Source: Chamaecrista fasciculata (taxonomy: Eukaryota; Streptophyta; Magnoliopsida; Fabales; Fabaceae). Taken from it: DNA of 64,000 bases. Of the stretch, positions 22,414 through 33,900 are shown piece by piece (positions within the stretch are counted from its first letter, which is position 1; each line of letters begins with the position of its first letter). The stretch lies in the NCBI GenBank assembly GCA_003254925.1, contig QANZ01029362.1, positions 165,784 through 229,783 on the forward strand, written 5' to 3'. The notes under the pieces are model-generated. The model did not search any database. It was not told the DNA's origin and was given only the letters and a program-made list of their open reading frames with translations. The translations under genes were made by a program, and so were the position numbers.

Positions 22414-23466
22414 CCTCTGGGTATAAACATTCATACTCCTTAAACAAATAAATCTTATTGAACAATAAATTTTACAGAAAAGTTTGGTAGATTCTTTTCG
22501 TCAACAAGTTAATGATATTATCTCATGATATCGCCATATTAACATTTTATTACTTGGAGTATTGGTTTGGGAAATTTCATTCATTTCTTGTTTTAATTTC
22601 AGAAAGAATAACGTATAAAATATAACTTCTTTTTTTTTAAATGGATCTTCTAGAGTTCCTTTCTTTACATTTCTTGTAGAGTATGAGAAATAAGAGAAGA
22701 AAGAGAAAGAGAAAATTTAGTTTTTATGTATTTTTATTTCATGAAATTCATATTTTTTTCTTCAACTCCACAAAAAATGCATGGAAAGAAATTCTAGAGG
22801 ATTCAATCCCTATTTTTCTTTTTGAAAAGCACAAAATATAACTTCATAGAGATATGTTTTAGTATTTATTTATTTTCCGCTTTTGCATGTCTATTATAAT
22901 TTCTATCTCTCAAACTAAGTATGTATTTTTTTTAGAAATTAAAAAGACTTATTTCCACGAGAATTATAGTAGATTCATAACCTTGTGTTTTTACATGAGC
23001 AGTTAGCCTGCTAAATTAAGAAAAAAAATTTAAAATTCTTTATATATTATAATTTTTTTTTTAATCATGAATTTGATTATTTTTTTTTATGATTAGTCAT
23101 ATGAAAAATATATATTTGATATTTGTTCTTATGTACATTATTCTTTTCATGTATTAAATGTTTATCAAAGAACCTTATCATAAAAAATATAATAAACTTC
23201 ACTTTTTTTTAGCCATAACGAAAGATGAATTTTTCATTCATAGCTTAATTGGTGATTGATTTGGAGTTTTTCTTCTTCGTTTTTTTGGTCAAAATTTGGA
23301 GCTTTACTATTCTTTCCCATGTTTTGTATAAGACCCTGTGTTTAGGCCCAATTCAAAAGTAGACAACTCTTCCCATCTCGCTGAAAACCAACCAATAACA
23401 AAAAGAAATAATAAATTTCACTAAAAGAAAGACAATGAGCTAAACATTGATGGCTTTAGTTCTTTC

Positions 23467-23633
23467 TAACATGTGTTCTAAGGGCACATGTTAAGGTTTT
23501 TTTTATTGGTCAAGTGAGTTATTAAACATTAAAAATTATCTTTTAAATTAATTTTCGTAGATTTCAAGATATGAAATGTTCTACTAACCAATAAAAAAAA
23601 AATCTTAAAATGTGCTCTAAAGACACATGTTTG
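23467..23633. mobile_element. Short MITE, about 167 bp (copy 1)
   Basis: The termini contain inverted ACATGTGTTCTAAGGGCACATGTTA-type sequence. The body matches 45825-45992 in the opposite orientation over its whole length (TTGGTCAAGTGAGTT, ATTTCAAGATATGAAATG). Confidence 0.8.
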
Positions 23634-23813
23634 ATAAATCTTTATGTTTATGCTACTTCCTTTTCTTTCCTTGTCAAGGAATAGTTTGGCACTAGTACCG
23701 AAAAAACTCACAAAATCATCCACAATAAAACGTTAAAAAATGCTACGAAAATTCAAAAACTTGTGATACATATGCCATATGAATATAATTTTATTATAAG
23801 ATATTGGAAAATA

Positions 23814-23836
23814 ATATATATATATATATATATATA
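23814..23836. repeat. (AT)n microsatellite
   Basis: About 11 AT units. Confidence 0.9.
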
Positions 23837-24560
23837 AATAGGAGTTGTGAAGCACGGGGGGTGGAAAAGTATTATTCGGTTTGAATCAAGAATAAAGTGT
23901 TCGTCCAAACAATCCCTATTTGAGGTTGGGAGTGAATTGTTGATCCATCACCATCAAGGCCCATGCATTTCATATATGTGGTTCACACACTGTCATCGCC
24001 CTCTCTAGTCAGTCTACTTTCTATCTTACAAAACAGGGATCAAATCAATTTCGTTATTCATGAATCATGATCTAGAAAAAAATAAATAAATTTAGGTAAA
24101 AAAAATATTGTGTAAAATCAACAATATATCATATATATTTAGCAAATAAAAAATTGGATGAGTAAGTTTTAATAATTTCTTTTTTTTTTTTCAGAATCAC
24201 TCTCGAATTCAATTTAATCTTATTTGTTAATGGTCCTAATTACATCAAAAAATTGGCCCATTAAGAATAACACATAATTACAACCTTATTAAAACTTCAT
24301 TTGAAACGAGGAAAATATGTTACTTTTGGAGCTCAATTTAACTTATTGAGAACTTTAAAAACATAATAAAAATAATTCATTAGTTTAAATGATTTTACAA
24401 TTTAAAAAATAATATTTGCATGCCTTTAAAAGGCATATAAAGTCCATCTTTTTTTTATATATTTGTCATAGAGTTGATGGAGTAAACTAATATATTGGTC
24501 TCGGAAAGATAAAGTATATAAAGTCCTTTAAAAGGCATACCTTAATGCCTTATAACTAAA

Positions 24561-24915
24561 AATTTGGAGTAAACTAATATATTGGTCTTTGAAGGATCAC
24601 TAAATTGACAACTTGATCTCAGAAAGATTGAAATGTACAATTTAATCCCTGAAAGATTAAAATTGTATACTATTTAGTCCATAAAAAGCACTAATGAGTA
24701 TATCGTTTTGATCTTTCAAGAATTAAATTGTATATTTTAGCCTTTCAGATTCCGAGTTATTAGCTCAGTGATCTTTCTTTAGATCTACTTATTTCACTCC
24801 GATAGTATCATAAATCGAGTCAATGCAGAGGAAATGAATGTATTTCCATAAAGTTAAGTGAAATAGATAAGACATAATCTTTCAGCAACCGGATTATTAG
24901 TTTACTCTTAAAAGT
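24561..24915. mobile_element. Foldback MITE-like repeat (GGAGTAAACTAATA ends)
   Basis: The left end GGAGTAAACTAATATATTGG is matched inverted near 24893-24910 (GGATTATTAGTTTACTC). An extra partial left end lies at 24479-24500. The interior has repeated 'TTGATCTTTCAAGAATTAAATTGTA' type units. It is similar in style to the better defined element at 62852-63157. Confidence 0.6.
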
Positions 24916-25689
24916 TATTACCAATATTGAAGGCTCCGCATAATAGCAACAATGATAAGAAACGGAGAAAAGTGGTGGAGCATGGTACACAATTATTCCT
25001 TGCCATTTAACATTGAACTTGCGACAAAACTAGGTCATTATCAAATTAGTCGGACCAATTGAGTGAGTAGCCTCAATTTTTTCTCCTTCATTTCCTCCAA
25101 TTTTTAAGTCAAATCGCAGATTTTGGATTACCATCCCATTTGCAAATTGTGTTTTGCAATATCCCTCTTTCTTTATTTCCTCTCTCTTTCTCTCTCCCAT
25201 TATGGAGAGGCTTATCTAATTAGTAATTAGAAAACAATTATTTGCATGCCACTAATGAGATTCAAATCACAGCAATTAACATGATGAGCCTAATCAATAG
25301 GAAAGGAATTTAAAATGCATTATTCTTTTGAAGTGAAAACTTGTTTGCAGCACTAAAGTGAATTCTGATATATTGTTGTTTATACCCACCTTTCTACACA
25401 TGTATCAGACCCAAATGAGAACACTTTGAATGATTAATTGTAAATTTAACCAAGCAAATGCTCAGCTTTTGTCACCTTTTGTGCTTGTTCGCAACAGTTA
25501 GCTCCCACTTATGTTTTGCTTTTATAATAATGATAGTATCAAAGTATATGCTTCGCCAAATGAAATAAAATTAGGAGAAACTTGCTAATCAACAAGGCCA
25601 ACATGGTCAAGATAATTAATCGCAGGACATAATGCATGCATGTAATGGAAAAGCCTTGAGATTTGAAAAGATACCCTAGTAGTATTTTT

Positions 25690-25945
25690 TTGGTAAAGAA
25701 AATTTAAATTCTTTAAGTTTGTCTCAAATCTATGTTTTAGTCCCTGAATATTAGAAATATGTATTTTAATCGCTAATTTTTCATAAACATCAACTATTTA
25801 ATTCTTACAAACAATCATTTAGGAACTAAATAATTAAGGTTTATAAAAAATCAAGTATCAAGACATTTATCTATGATATTCAGGGATTAAATTGTAATTT
25901 TAAGAAAAATTTGTGAACTAGAAAATAAGTTTAATCTTTTATAAA
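25690..25945. mobile_element. Foldback MITE-like repeat
   Basis: The left arm (TTTAGTCCCTGAATATTAGAAATA... CTATTTAATTC) and right arm (GGAACTAAATAATTAAG... GATATTCAGGGATTAAA) are inverted copies. It is non-coding. Confidence 0.6.
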
Positions 25946-27185
25946 ACATCCAAAACAGGGGATCATAAGGATTTTGATGATTAGCATGCAAAAATAAAAT
26001 AAGCATTCACTTGCTAATATAAAGTCCGGTGTAACATATTAGAATCAGACGTAGTGTCTTTGTGATGTATGGAAATGAAGAAGAAATAACACACAAGAGA
26101 CAACTATGCCAACTTGTTAATTAGGGTTGGCTGGCTTCAGCAGCAAGAAAGTGAATCTTTCCTAACAAAATCTTCATTTAACAAAACTTGGTGATGATTG
26201 GTTTCTTTAGAACAGGTTTGATTCTCAAAAACACAAAATTGATTTGCCCCATATGTTCAAGCAGTTTCCTTTCTCTGATTAACTAATGCAATATTAATTG
26301 AGATGTTTGAAATCCCCATAGCATACTAGCTAGATTGTTCATAGTAGATAGGAAGATAAAACTTGTAAATGAATCAGGTTGTAATTTAGAAGGAAGAGTA
26401 CATATTATGCACCATGCTGTCCATGCATATTTGAAAAAGGTGGATTAATGTATTGATCCTTATCTGTAAAAAGATGGTTTAGCAAGTTGTTTCTTATCAT
26501 GGTAATGCCAAAACTCGTGGCAGATAGACATAAGAGAAGCAGCATAACTTCAGGGGCATGAAACACATAATAAGGAATTAATAATTTTATTAATATTAAG
26601 TATGAGAAAAGAAGATATAATTTACTACCTTTACACTTAATTGGTGCCATCCAAAAGGAGACGCGTGTTGAAGATGCTGGCCCAGGACAAGCCACGATAG
26701 CAATTAGCAAGTACTCAAGTTGATAACTTTGCTAACAACCATGTATAAAAACACAGCTCAACATAGATTAGACACAAATATAGCAACATAATAAAATATT
26801 GGGTAAACTACGCTTTGGTATTCTGAGGTCTGGATCGATTCCACTTTAGTATCATGTTTTTTCGAAAGTAATATTTTAGTATCTTGTTTTATTCGTCGTT
26901 AGCACTTTGGTATCCAAAATTCTTTTCTCATTACCTTTTTTATGGAAAAAAGCACGTGCATGTCACGTGTATAGTCAATAACACGAAATTCACCCTCCTA
27001 AACTTATTAGATTTCACAATTCAACCTAAAAAAAAACATGAAATCCTCTGTCGTCAAGTACTTATTAAATCGTGTTTTTTGGAGGTTGAATCATGTTTTT
27101 TGAAGGTTGAAGCGTGAAATTTGAGTTTAGGATGGTAGATTTCGTGCTTTTGATCATGCACATGAACTACACATGATTTTATTTT

Positions 27186-28234
27186 GGGTAAATTACAAAT
27201 TAAGTAGGGTTAGGCCGAATCTCACATCACTGCCGTGTGGTTTCAAAAATTGCACTTTAGGTACATGAGATGTGCGTCGTTTAGCAAGTAGGGTACTTGT
27301 GTTTTTGTTCCGTTAATTTGAAGGGAAAATGCTGACGTGGCGCAATCTTAGCCATCGATTTTCAATGTATCTTAACCGTCGATTTCTATTGCATCTTAAC
27401 CGTTGGTTTCTCATGCATCTTAGTCTTTGGTTTCCACTCCAAGGTCAAAATCTCATTTTTGGTTCTCAAACTATGGGGTAAGTTTCATTTTGGTCATAAA
27501 AGCTATTTTTTGTTTCATTTTTGTCCTTAAACTTTCACATTTTTTCCTTTTTGATCTCCAAAATGTGATTTTATCAGAATTTTCACCATTATTCTTAGTC
27601 ATAAATTAGAGATAAAAATTAACCACAATTTATCTCCAATTTGTAATTAAGAATAAAAATTTCTCTTCCCCTCTTTTTTAAATCACTTATTATTATGTAT
27701 TTGAGTAGGAATAAACAAAAACATAAAAAATACATAAAAATAAATAGATGGGTTAAATAAAAAATATGATTTTTTTTTAAATGAAGTAACCAAGTTTGGC
27801 TCGGCCAGGCCCGATGGCCCGCCCTTAGTCTAACCGGATCAGGTCTCAAGTCCAGCCCATGATTACTCCTATATTTGGGAAAGAAATGATTCACTTAATT
27901 ATATAGGTTCGAAATAGCAGCGTAAACCATATGAAATAACATTTTTGGGACGAAACAAAACAAATATGAAAGTTTGAGGACTAAAATGAAATAAAAAAAT
28001 AGTTTTAGGACCAAAGTGAAACTTATCCCATAGTTCGTGAATCAAAATTTGATTTTTCACTGACTCACGTGAGTGTCACGTCATTATTTTCCGATAAAAT
28101 TGACGGAATAAAACCACAGTTACCCTAATTGCTAAACGACGCACATCTCAGGTACCTAAAGTGCAATTTTTGAAACCACACGGCAGTGATGTGAGATTCA
28201 GCCTAACCACAGGTACTTAATTTGTAATTTACCC
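27186..28234. mobile_element. Middle foldback element of the nest
   Basis: The left arm (GGGTAAATTACAAATTAAG, ACATCACTGCCGTGTGGTTTC, GATGTGCGTCGTTTAGCAA) is mirrored almost perfectly at the right (TTGCTAAACGACGCACATC, GAAACCACACGGCAGTGATGT, CTTAATTTGTAATTTACCC). Arms are about 150-180 bp. The flanks are T-rich (TTTTATTTT and TTTTTTTTT), so a 9-bp duplication is possible but weak. Confidence 0.82.
27441..28060. mobile_element. Inner foldback element of the nest
   Basis: The left arm (CAAACTATGGGGTAAGTTTCATTTTGGTC... TTGTCCTTAAACTTTCACA) is inverted in the right arm (TGAAAGTTTGAGGACTAAAATG... CCAAAGTGAAACTTATCCCATAGTTC). Boundaries are approximate. Related arms recur at 49630-49960. A GGCCAGGCCCGATGGCCCG stretch lies in its centre. 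Confidence 0.7.
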
Positions 28235-28390
28235 TTTTTTTTTTCTGTCAAGAGGTAATGGAGACGGAAAAAAATTGAGTACCAAAGTGCTAACGGTGAA
28301 TAGAACTAGTACACAATATCACTTTTAAAAGAACATTGGTAATAATGTAGAACTAGTTCATACCTTAAAGTACCAAAATATAATTTATTC

Positions 28391-30700
28391 TAAAATAACG
28401 CTTTCGTACAAGTTAGAGGATCACTTAATTTTTGCTGAATTTATTCAACATACAAGGAAACACAGATATAAGTATATAACTCTTTCCTCGAAGTATTACA
28501 AGCTTTAATTTTTTCTGTAGCAGCTGAAATCAATGAGTTGGTGTTAATATGAACACCGCCATGAGATAATTTTTTAAAGCGTTCACCTATAGTTTTGTTT
28601 TTTTTTTTTGGTTGCTCGTGTAGTCAATTAATTTGGACTCAACTTGTAATTGAGTAGTTGCATTCACAAAATATGAACATCAAAACTTTATTCAAATAAT
28701 ATTAAGTCATTTACCATTTAAATTAATGCTTTTCTCATTTTGAACTATAGGTGTCCTCTGCTCATCTATTTAATGTAACTACCTTCTCAAATCTTAAACC
28801 TAAAATTCTTAATTAAATTGAATAAACTCCCAACCAATTGATCTACACACATGATATTGCAATTGCATTTATGTTTGATATGGATAAGACTAACGAAAAT
28901 TGTTCAAGTAATTATTCAGAAAGATCTATTTATTAATAACTTAACGACGGATATGTGCAAAAATAAAATATGTTACGTCAATAGATCCATAAAATCGATC
29001 TTACCTAATAAAATAAGGTTTTGGTTATTGTTGTATGCGTATACTAATATTTTCCTGAAAGTGTCTTTCTCCACTTCACAGCCTTGTGAAGTAGTTGGGA
29101 TCTATGAGTCAGCCTTGTGAAAGTCAAAAGGAATTAGAAAAAAAATTGCAGGTATTTAAATATATTAATTAGTGGAAAGAAGATTGAAGAAGATGCAGGA
29201 GGCTCCACAAGTGGAGGGTGTGTGATTATGGGTTAGATTGGCCACTACTTCCATTCTACATATTGCATGTTGCTCTAATGGCTGGTCGGTGTATTTAACT
29301 TGATTCTGTCTCTTGGTACATTCGGATGATGCCGCACGTGCCGTTCAGATACAGTGCACATGGCATCTCTGTAAGCCAATTTCCTGCAATTGATTACATT
29401 GAATTTGAGACTTTAGAGAATTTCCAAATGCAGTGGTATATATCAGAGATACAGATGATACTTTGTCAACTCTCTTGGCCCTACTCAGTTTCAATTATTT
29501 GAGTCCACAACAACATTGTCAGACGTTTTTATGGGGATAATAATCATTGTGGGTTTGATTATATGATAAATCATATGAAATTTCCGATCAGGCTCCATTT
29601 CTGATACCTGTAAGGGTTAACTTAGTTGTAGGAGAGATCTCCTAGACTTCGACGCTCAATTTAGTATAGTATAAAAGAGTTCAAAGAGACATTAGGGTTA
29701 GAGTATACTTGAATAAGAGTTTATATAGGACATTGAAGGATATTTGGGTAATTCTGTCTAGACTTGGACCGACCTAGGGTAGAAGGGGTCGGACCGACTC
29801 AGAGATAGTGGGGTCGGTTGGCCGTATCTTATCAGATTCATAGAGTTTGACTTACCATTGAATTTGTAATAATGGTACTAAGGTAAACAAGATCCTAGCA
29901 CTAAGAATATTGTCTAAGAATGAGTTTATGTTACAAAATAAAGATTATTTAGCAGGGTTAACCGGTGGAGGTAATTGATCAAAGGAAAAGAAACTAATGG
30001 CAACCGTTCTTTGTACAATCATCAAAATATTGCAATTTCAAAAGTCTAATAATTATTTGTCTCCAAAAAGCATATCAAATTAGAAATTAATGATTGAATT
30101 TCAAGAAACCTGCTAATTTCAGAACTTTCACTGTTAAACCAAGAAAAGGAGTTGAGAACTACACTAGAAAAAGACTTAAAAAGTTCACATGTATATGCTA
30201 ATTAATTTACAGACTACATGATCCTTAATACAATAAATGTGATTTATTGTAAAAATGGGAGTACTTAACCTCCTTTTTATTAGAAGAGATTTAAGATCAA
30301 GCAACTTATAATTGAATGCATAATAATTACTTTATGATAGATATACAGTGGCTAAAATGCTTTAAGGTCAAAAAAGAGATATTGAGGCTAGCAACAAGAA
30401 GCTAACTGTCGTTTCCTTTTCCACCTATGCAGAAAATTAAAAGGTGGGGAAAGCTTTCTAACGTGTGGGGTAGCAAAAGCACTTCAAAGAGCCAGCCAAG
30501 ATAGAGAGTGGCTGTTAGCCATCTCAATGCAAATCAGTCTATCCTACCAAAAAGAAATGGTGAGACTGAAATGCCATATCGTTACATATTCCCACATATT
30601 CCTCAAAATCCTCCTCAATCAACAACACCTTTAACATTTTCTTAATATTAATTCTATCAAATATCTATCTAAACAAGGTTTAAATCCATCCTAGAATCTT
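28391..30700. other. Intergenic DNA upstream of NPF6 gene
   Basis: AT-rich, with no supported gene. A dispersed repeat lies at about 29605-29840. The rest shows no motif I could assign. Confidence 0.6.
29605..29840. repeat. Dispersed repeat, copy 1 (pair with 45380-45610)
   Basis: It shares with 45380-45610 an ordered set of blocks: GTTAGTATAGTATAA-like, ATTAGGGTTA(T)AG, GAGTTTATATA(A/G)GAC, AGGGGTCG and TCGATC/GTCGG. It is non-coding and of unknown class. Confidence 0.6.
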
Positions 30701-30823
30701 CCACTTAATATTGCGATGAGCCTAATCCCTACCTTTATGATCATGGACCAACAGAGCCACCCCTCTATTACATAGTGGGAGGTCACTTTCAAGTTAATAG
30801 TATTCATTCACTGAGATCTTTAT

Positions 30824-30833
30824 CTATAAAAAG
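30824..30833 (+). promoter_or_regulatory. TATA box of NPF6 transporter gene
   Basis: CTATAAAAAG lies about 120 bp before the initiation codon, in an otherwise ordinary leader. It implies a TSS near 30855-30860. Confidence 0.6.
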
Positions 30834-30949
30834 GGGAAGTTCACACCACAAATCCAAGTTGTGAGTTGAAGCCTAGAAGACGAAAGTTTCCTACTTCTTA
30901 ATTTTGCTATTCAAGCTCTTTCTTATAGAGGACTTGAAACTTCAAAAAA

Positions 30950-33900
30950 ATGGTTAGTACTGGATAGTGGTCAGTTTCTGAAATATTTTTTTTAAGTGAA
31001 CAGAAACTGGAAGTTGGAACTTGAAATATATTTTGTTTCCATATTTCAGGAGGGGAAGAAGATGGGTTGGACAGCTGCTGATGCTGTAGACTATAAAGGT
31101 TTCCCGGCCGATAAGTCGAAAACTGGCGGTTGGGTGCCCGCTGCTCTAATTCTAGGTTTGTTTTCCCTTCATCATGTTCATGTGATAACAGTAGCCTTAT
31201 TCCTCTCTCTCTCTAATTCTGTCAATTATGCAAGTCTTACTGTGTGTATCAAAAAATACACACTATTTTGTCATGTGACAATGTTAATACCAGTGTCCCA
31301 GTGTCATAATATATGGATTATTCAAACATGAGCAATAAATACTTCAGAAGAAAACTCTAGTCAGTATATAGATAGTACACTAAAACTTACAACGAATACT
31401 CTTAGTCTTAACTTCCTTCACATTGTAAGTACTACAAATGGTATTGTCTTCATAGAGAAATAACTTTGCATGTTTCTGTAAGTTGCTAGTTAATAATTGA
31501 AATTTTTTCTAGGAAAAAAACGAGGAAATTTTGGTGGTTAATGATGTAGAAACAGGATAGGAGAATAGGATCCCGAGTTCTGCCCCATCTCATAGGAAGT
31601 TTGTTTTAATATTCAAAAGAACGCGAATACTTTTGATGATACTTATGGCACTATCTGCTTGGAGTTGAGGGAAAAAGAGCATAATATTATATACGGCGGG
31701 GCCATGAGATTGATTAAGGAGATATTCCACTTCTTCAATAGTTTTTTATCTTACTTTATCATCCCACTTTTTCTAAAGGCTGAGCCCTACTTTCCACATG
31801 CATTTTCAGCTTTTTGAAGACCAAACTTTACTTTTCACTAACATTATACCTACGAACATAAAATTATTTAAGTCACAGTAAACAAGTGGCAAGCACTCTG
31901 CTTCTTCGTCATCCTTTTTGATTTTTCTATTTCCTGCCTGAAAAGCTCATATCTATTAATCAAAAGTAAGACATCGAAGAGCACTAAAGATGATCAAAAT
32001 ACCCATATTCAATGGGGACTTTGAAATTTACCCTACGAGTATGGGTCTAAACCCATACTCATCCTTAATGGGTACAGGTTCGAGTATGGTGGTACCCTAC
32101 TCATATGCCCATTAGTAATAATAAATATATTTTTATATATAAAAAATATAATACTTTAACACTTTTTACTGAAAAATATTAAAGTTTTTATAAATATTAA
32201 AATATTTTATTAATGTATTCATATTTATGATTTATTTTTTTATTTTTAGTAGTTATGGATGTAAAAAATTGGATAAATATAAATTTTATATTAACAAAAA
32301 ATAATTTATTTTAAAATTTTTCCGAGTTTGGATGCGGGTATGGGGATTAGATTACCCAACGGGTATGGGTATGGGGTTTGATTTTGATACCCGCTCACAT
32401 CCGGGTATGAGTCCGGGTATCATAGTACCTGATAGAGGAGTTACTCATTACTCTGCTCAAAGTGTGCATTTATCAGTAGTTAGTTAGATATGCTTAGCTG
32501 TCATATGGTTACTGTCATATGGTTAGTTAGGAGGTTTTGCTTAGCTGGACATTTCTGTTAGTTTCTGTTATATTCACACTGCTGTATAAATACTTTCTTC
32601 ATGTAATTTCTCAGATCAAGTCAATACAATGCTATTCTCATTTCTCTTAATTCTCTAGTTTCTCTCTGCATTTTCATTTCTCTATCATGGTATCAAAGAC
32701 TGTCATTAAGAGTTTCAGAAGTAGCAATAAGAGCAGAAGGATTTCCAGATTCGGGTGCTTCTAATCATCTTACTTTTAACAATAATAATCTCATGACAGG
32801 ATCTCAGTATGTTGGTGGAGAACAAGTGTTTGTAGGTGATGGTAAAGGTCTCTCTATAAATCATATAGGTCATTCTTTAGTGTCTTCTTCTGTTAAATCT
32901 GGTGTTCATCTTTCTCTTAATAATCTTTTACATGTGCCTTCTATTACCAAAAATTTAGTTAGTGTCAGTAAATTTGCTCGAGACAATAATGTTTTCTTTG
33001 AATTTCATTCTGATGTCTGCTTTGTTAAATCACAGGCTACCAGGGAAATTCTTTTGCAGGGCCATCTTAGCTCCGATGGTTTATACTGCTTTGAGAATTT
33101 TCAGCTTACACATCTTCCAGTCTCTTCTTCATTTGCTCAAAATGCTGCTTCTCATTCTGCTGTCATAAATCCGTGCTCTACTGTTTCAAATTCTGCTGTA
33201 CTTGGTTCTGTTGAGTCTTGTTCTGTGTTTCCAAAATCTGATTGTATTCAGTCTTCTTTCAATTCTTTGTGTAATGTTGCTTCTGGTTCCTCGTGTAATA
33301 CTGCTTTAGATTCATATACTTTGTGGCATAGACGTTTAGGGCATTCACATTCTACTATCATTGCCACTATTCTCAGACAATGTAACATCAAAATTCTCAA
33401 TAAAAATGTTACTGATTTCTGTGATTTTTGTTGTCTTGGTAAGCTTCATAAATTTCCTTCTCCTCCTTCTCAGCATTCTTATAATTTTCCACTTGAATTA
33501 GTTTATACTGATGTTTGGGGACCCTCTCCTACATCCTCTAGATATGGTTCAAGATATTATATTAGTTTCATAGATGCTTTTAGTCGATACACTTGGATTT
33601 ACCCTCTCAAAACTAAAAATGAAGCTTTCTCCACTTTCCAAACCTTCAAAACCCTTGTAGAAAATCAGTTAAACACCAAAATCAAAGCTATACAGTCTGA
33701 CTGGGGGGGTGAGTTTCGTTCTTTTACCTCTTTTCTTCAACTTCATGGTATTGCTCATAGGATTACCTGTCCTTATGCTCATCAGCAGAATGGAACTGTA
33801 GAAAGAAAGCATAGGCATATTGTAGAACTTGGTCTTACTTTGCTGGCCAATGCTTCAATGTCTCTCATGTTTTGGGAAGATTCTTTTCTATGTGCAACTT

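Larger units (their letters stand above)
22414..26800. other. AT-rich intergenic DNA with small repeats only
   Basis: No credible gene is seen. The content is a MITE at 23467-23633, an (AT)n tract at 23814-23836, foldback repeats at about 24561-24915 and 25690-25945, and scattered short open frames without recognisable motifs. Confidence 0.65.
26801..28390. mobile_element. Outer foldback (Mutator-type) element of a three-level nest
   Basis: The left end GGGTAAACTACGCTTTGGTA and left arm (GTCGTTAGCACTTTGGTA) are matched inverted by the right arm (TACCAAAGTGCTAACGGTG, TACCAAAATATAATTTATTC). The flanks TAAAATATT and TAAAATAAC (28391-28399) match at 7 of 9 positions, suggesting a decayed 9-bp duplication. 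It is split by a second element at 27186-28234. Confidence 0.72.

Noticed and set aside
26405-26710. A 101-codon minus-strand frame beginning MLIAIVACPGPASSTR
   Set aside because: The first 25 residues look gene-like and end at a possible splice donor, but no partner exon, family or signal was found; the remainder is AT-rich filler.
29300-29380. A GC-rich patch (GATGATGCCGCACGTGCCG) considered as a miRNA or exon
   Set aside because: No complementary arm nearby and no frame or splice context to support either.
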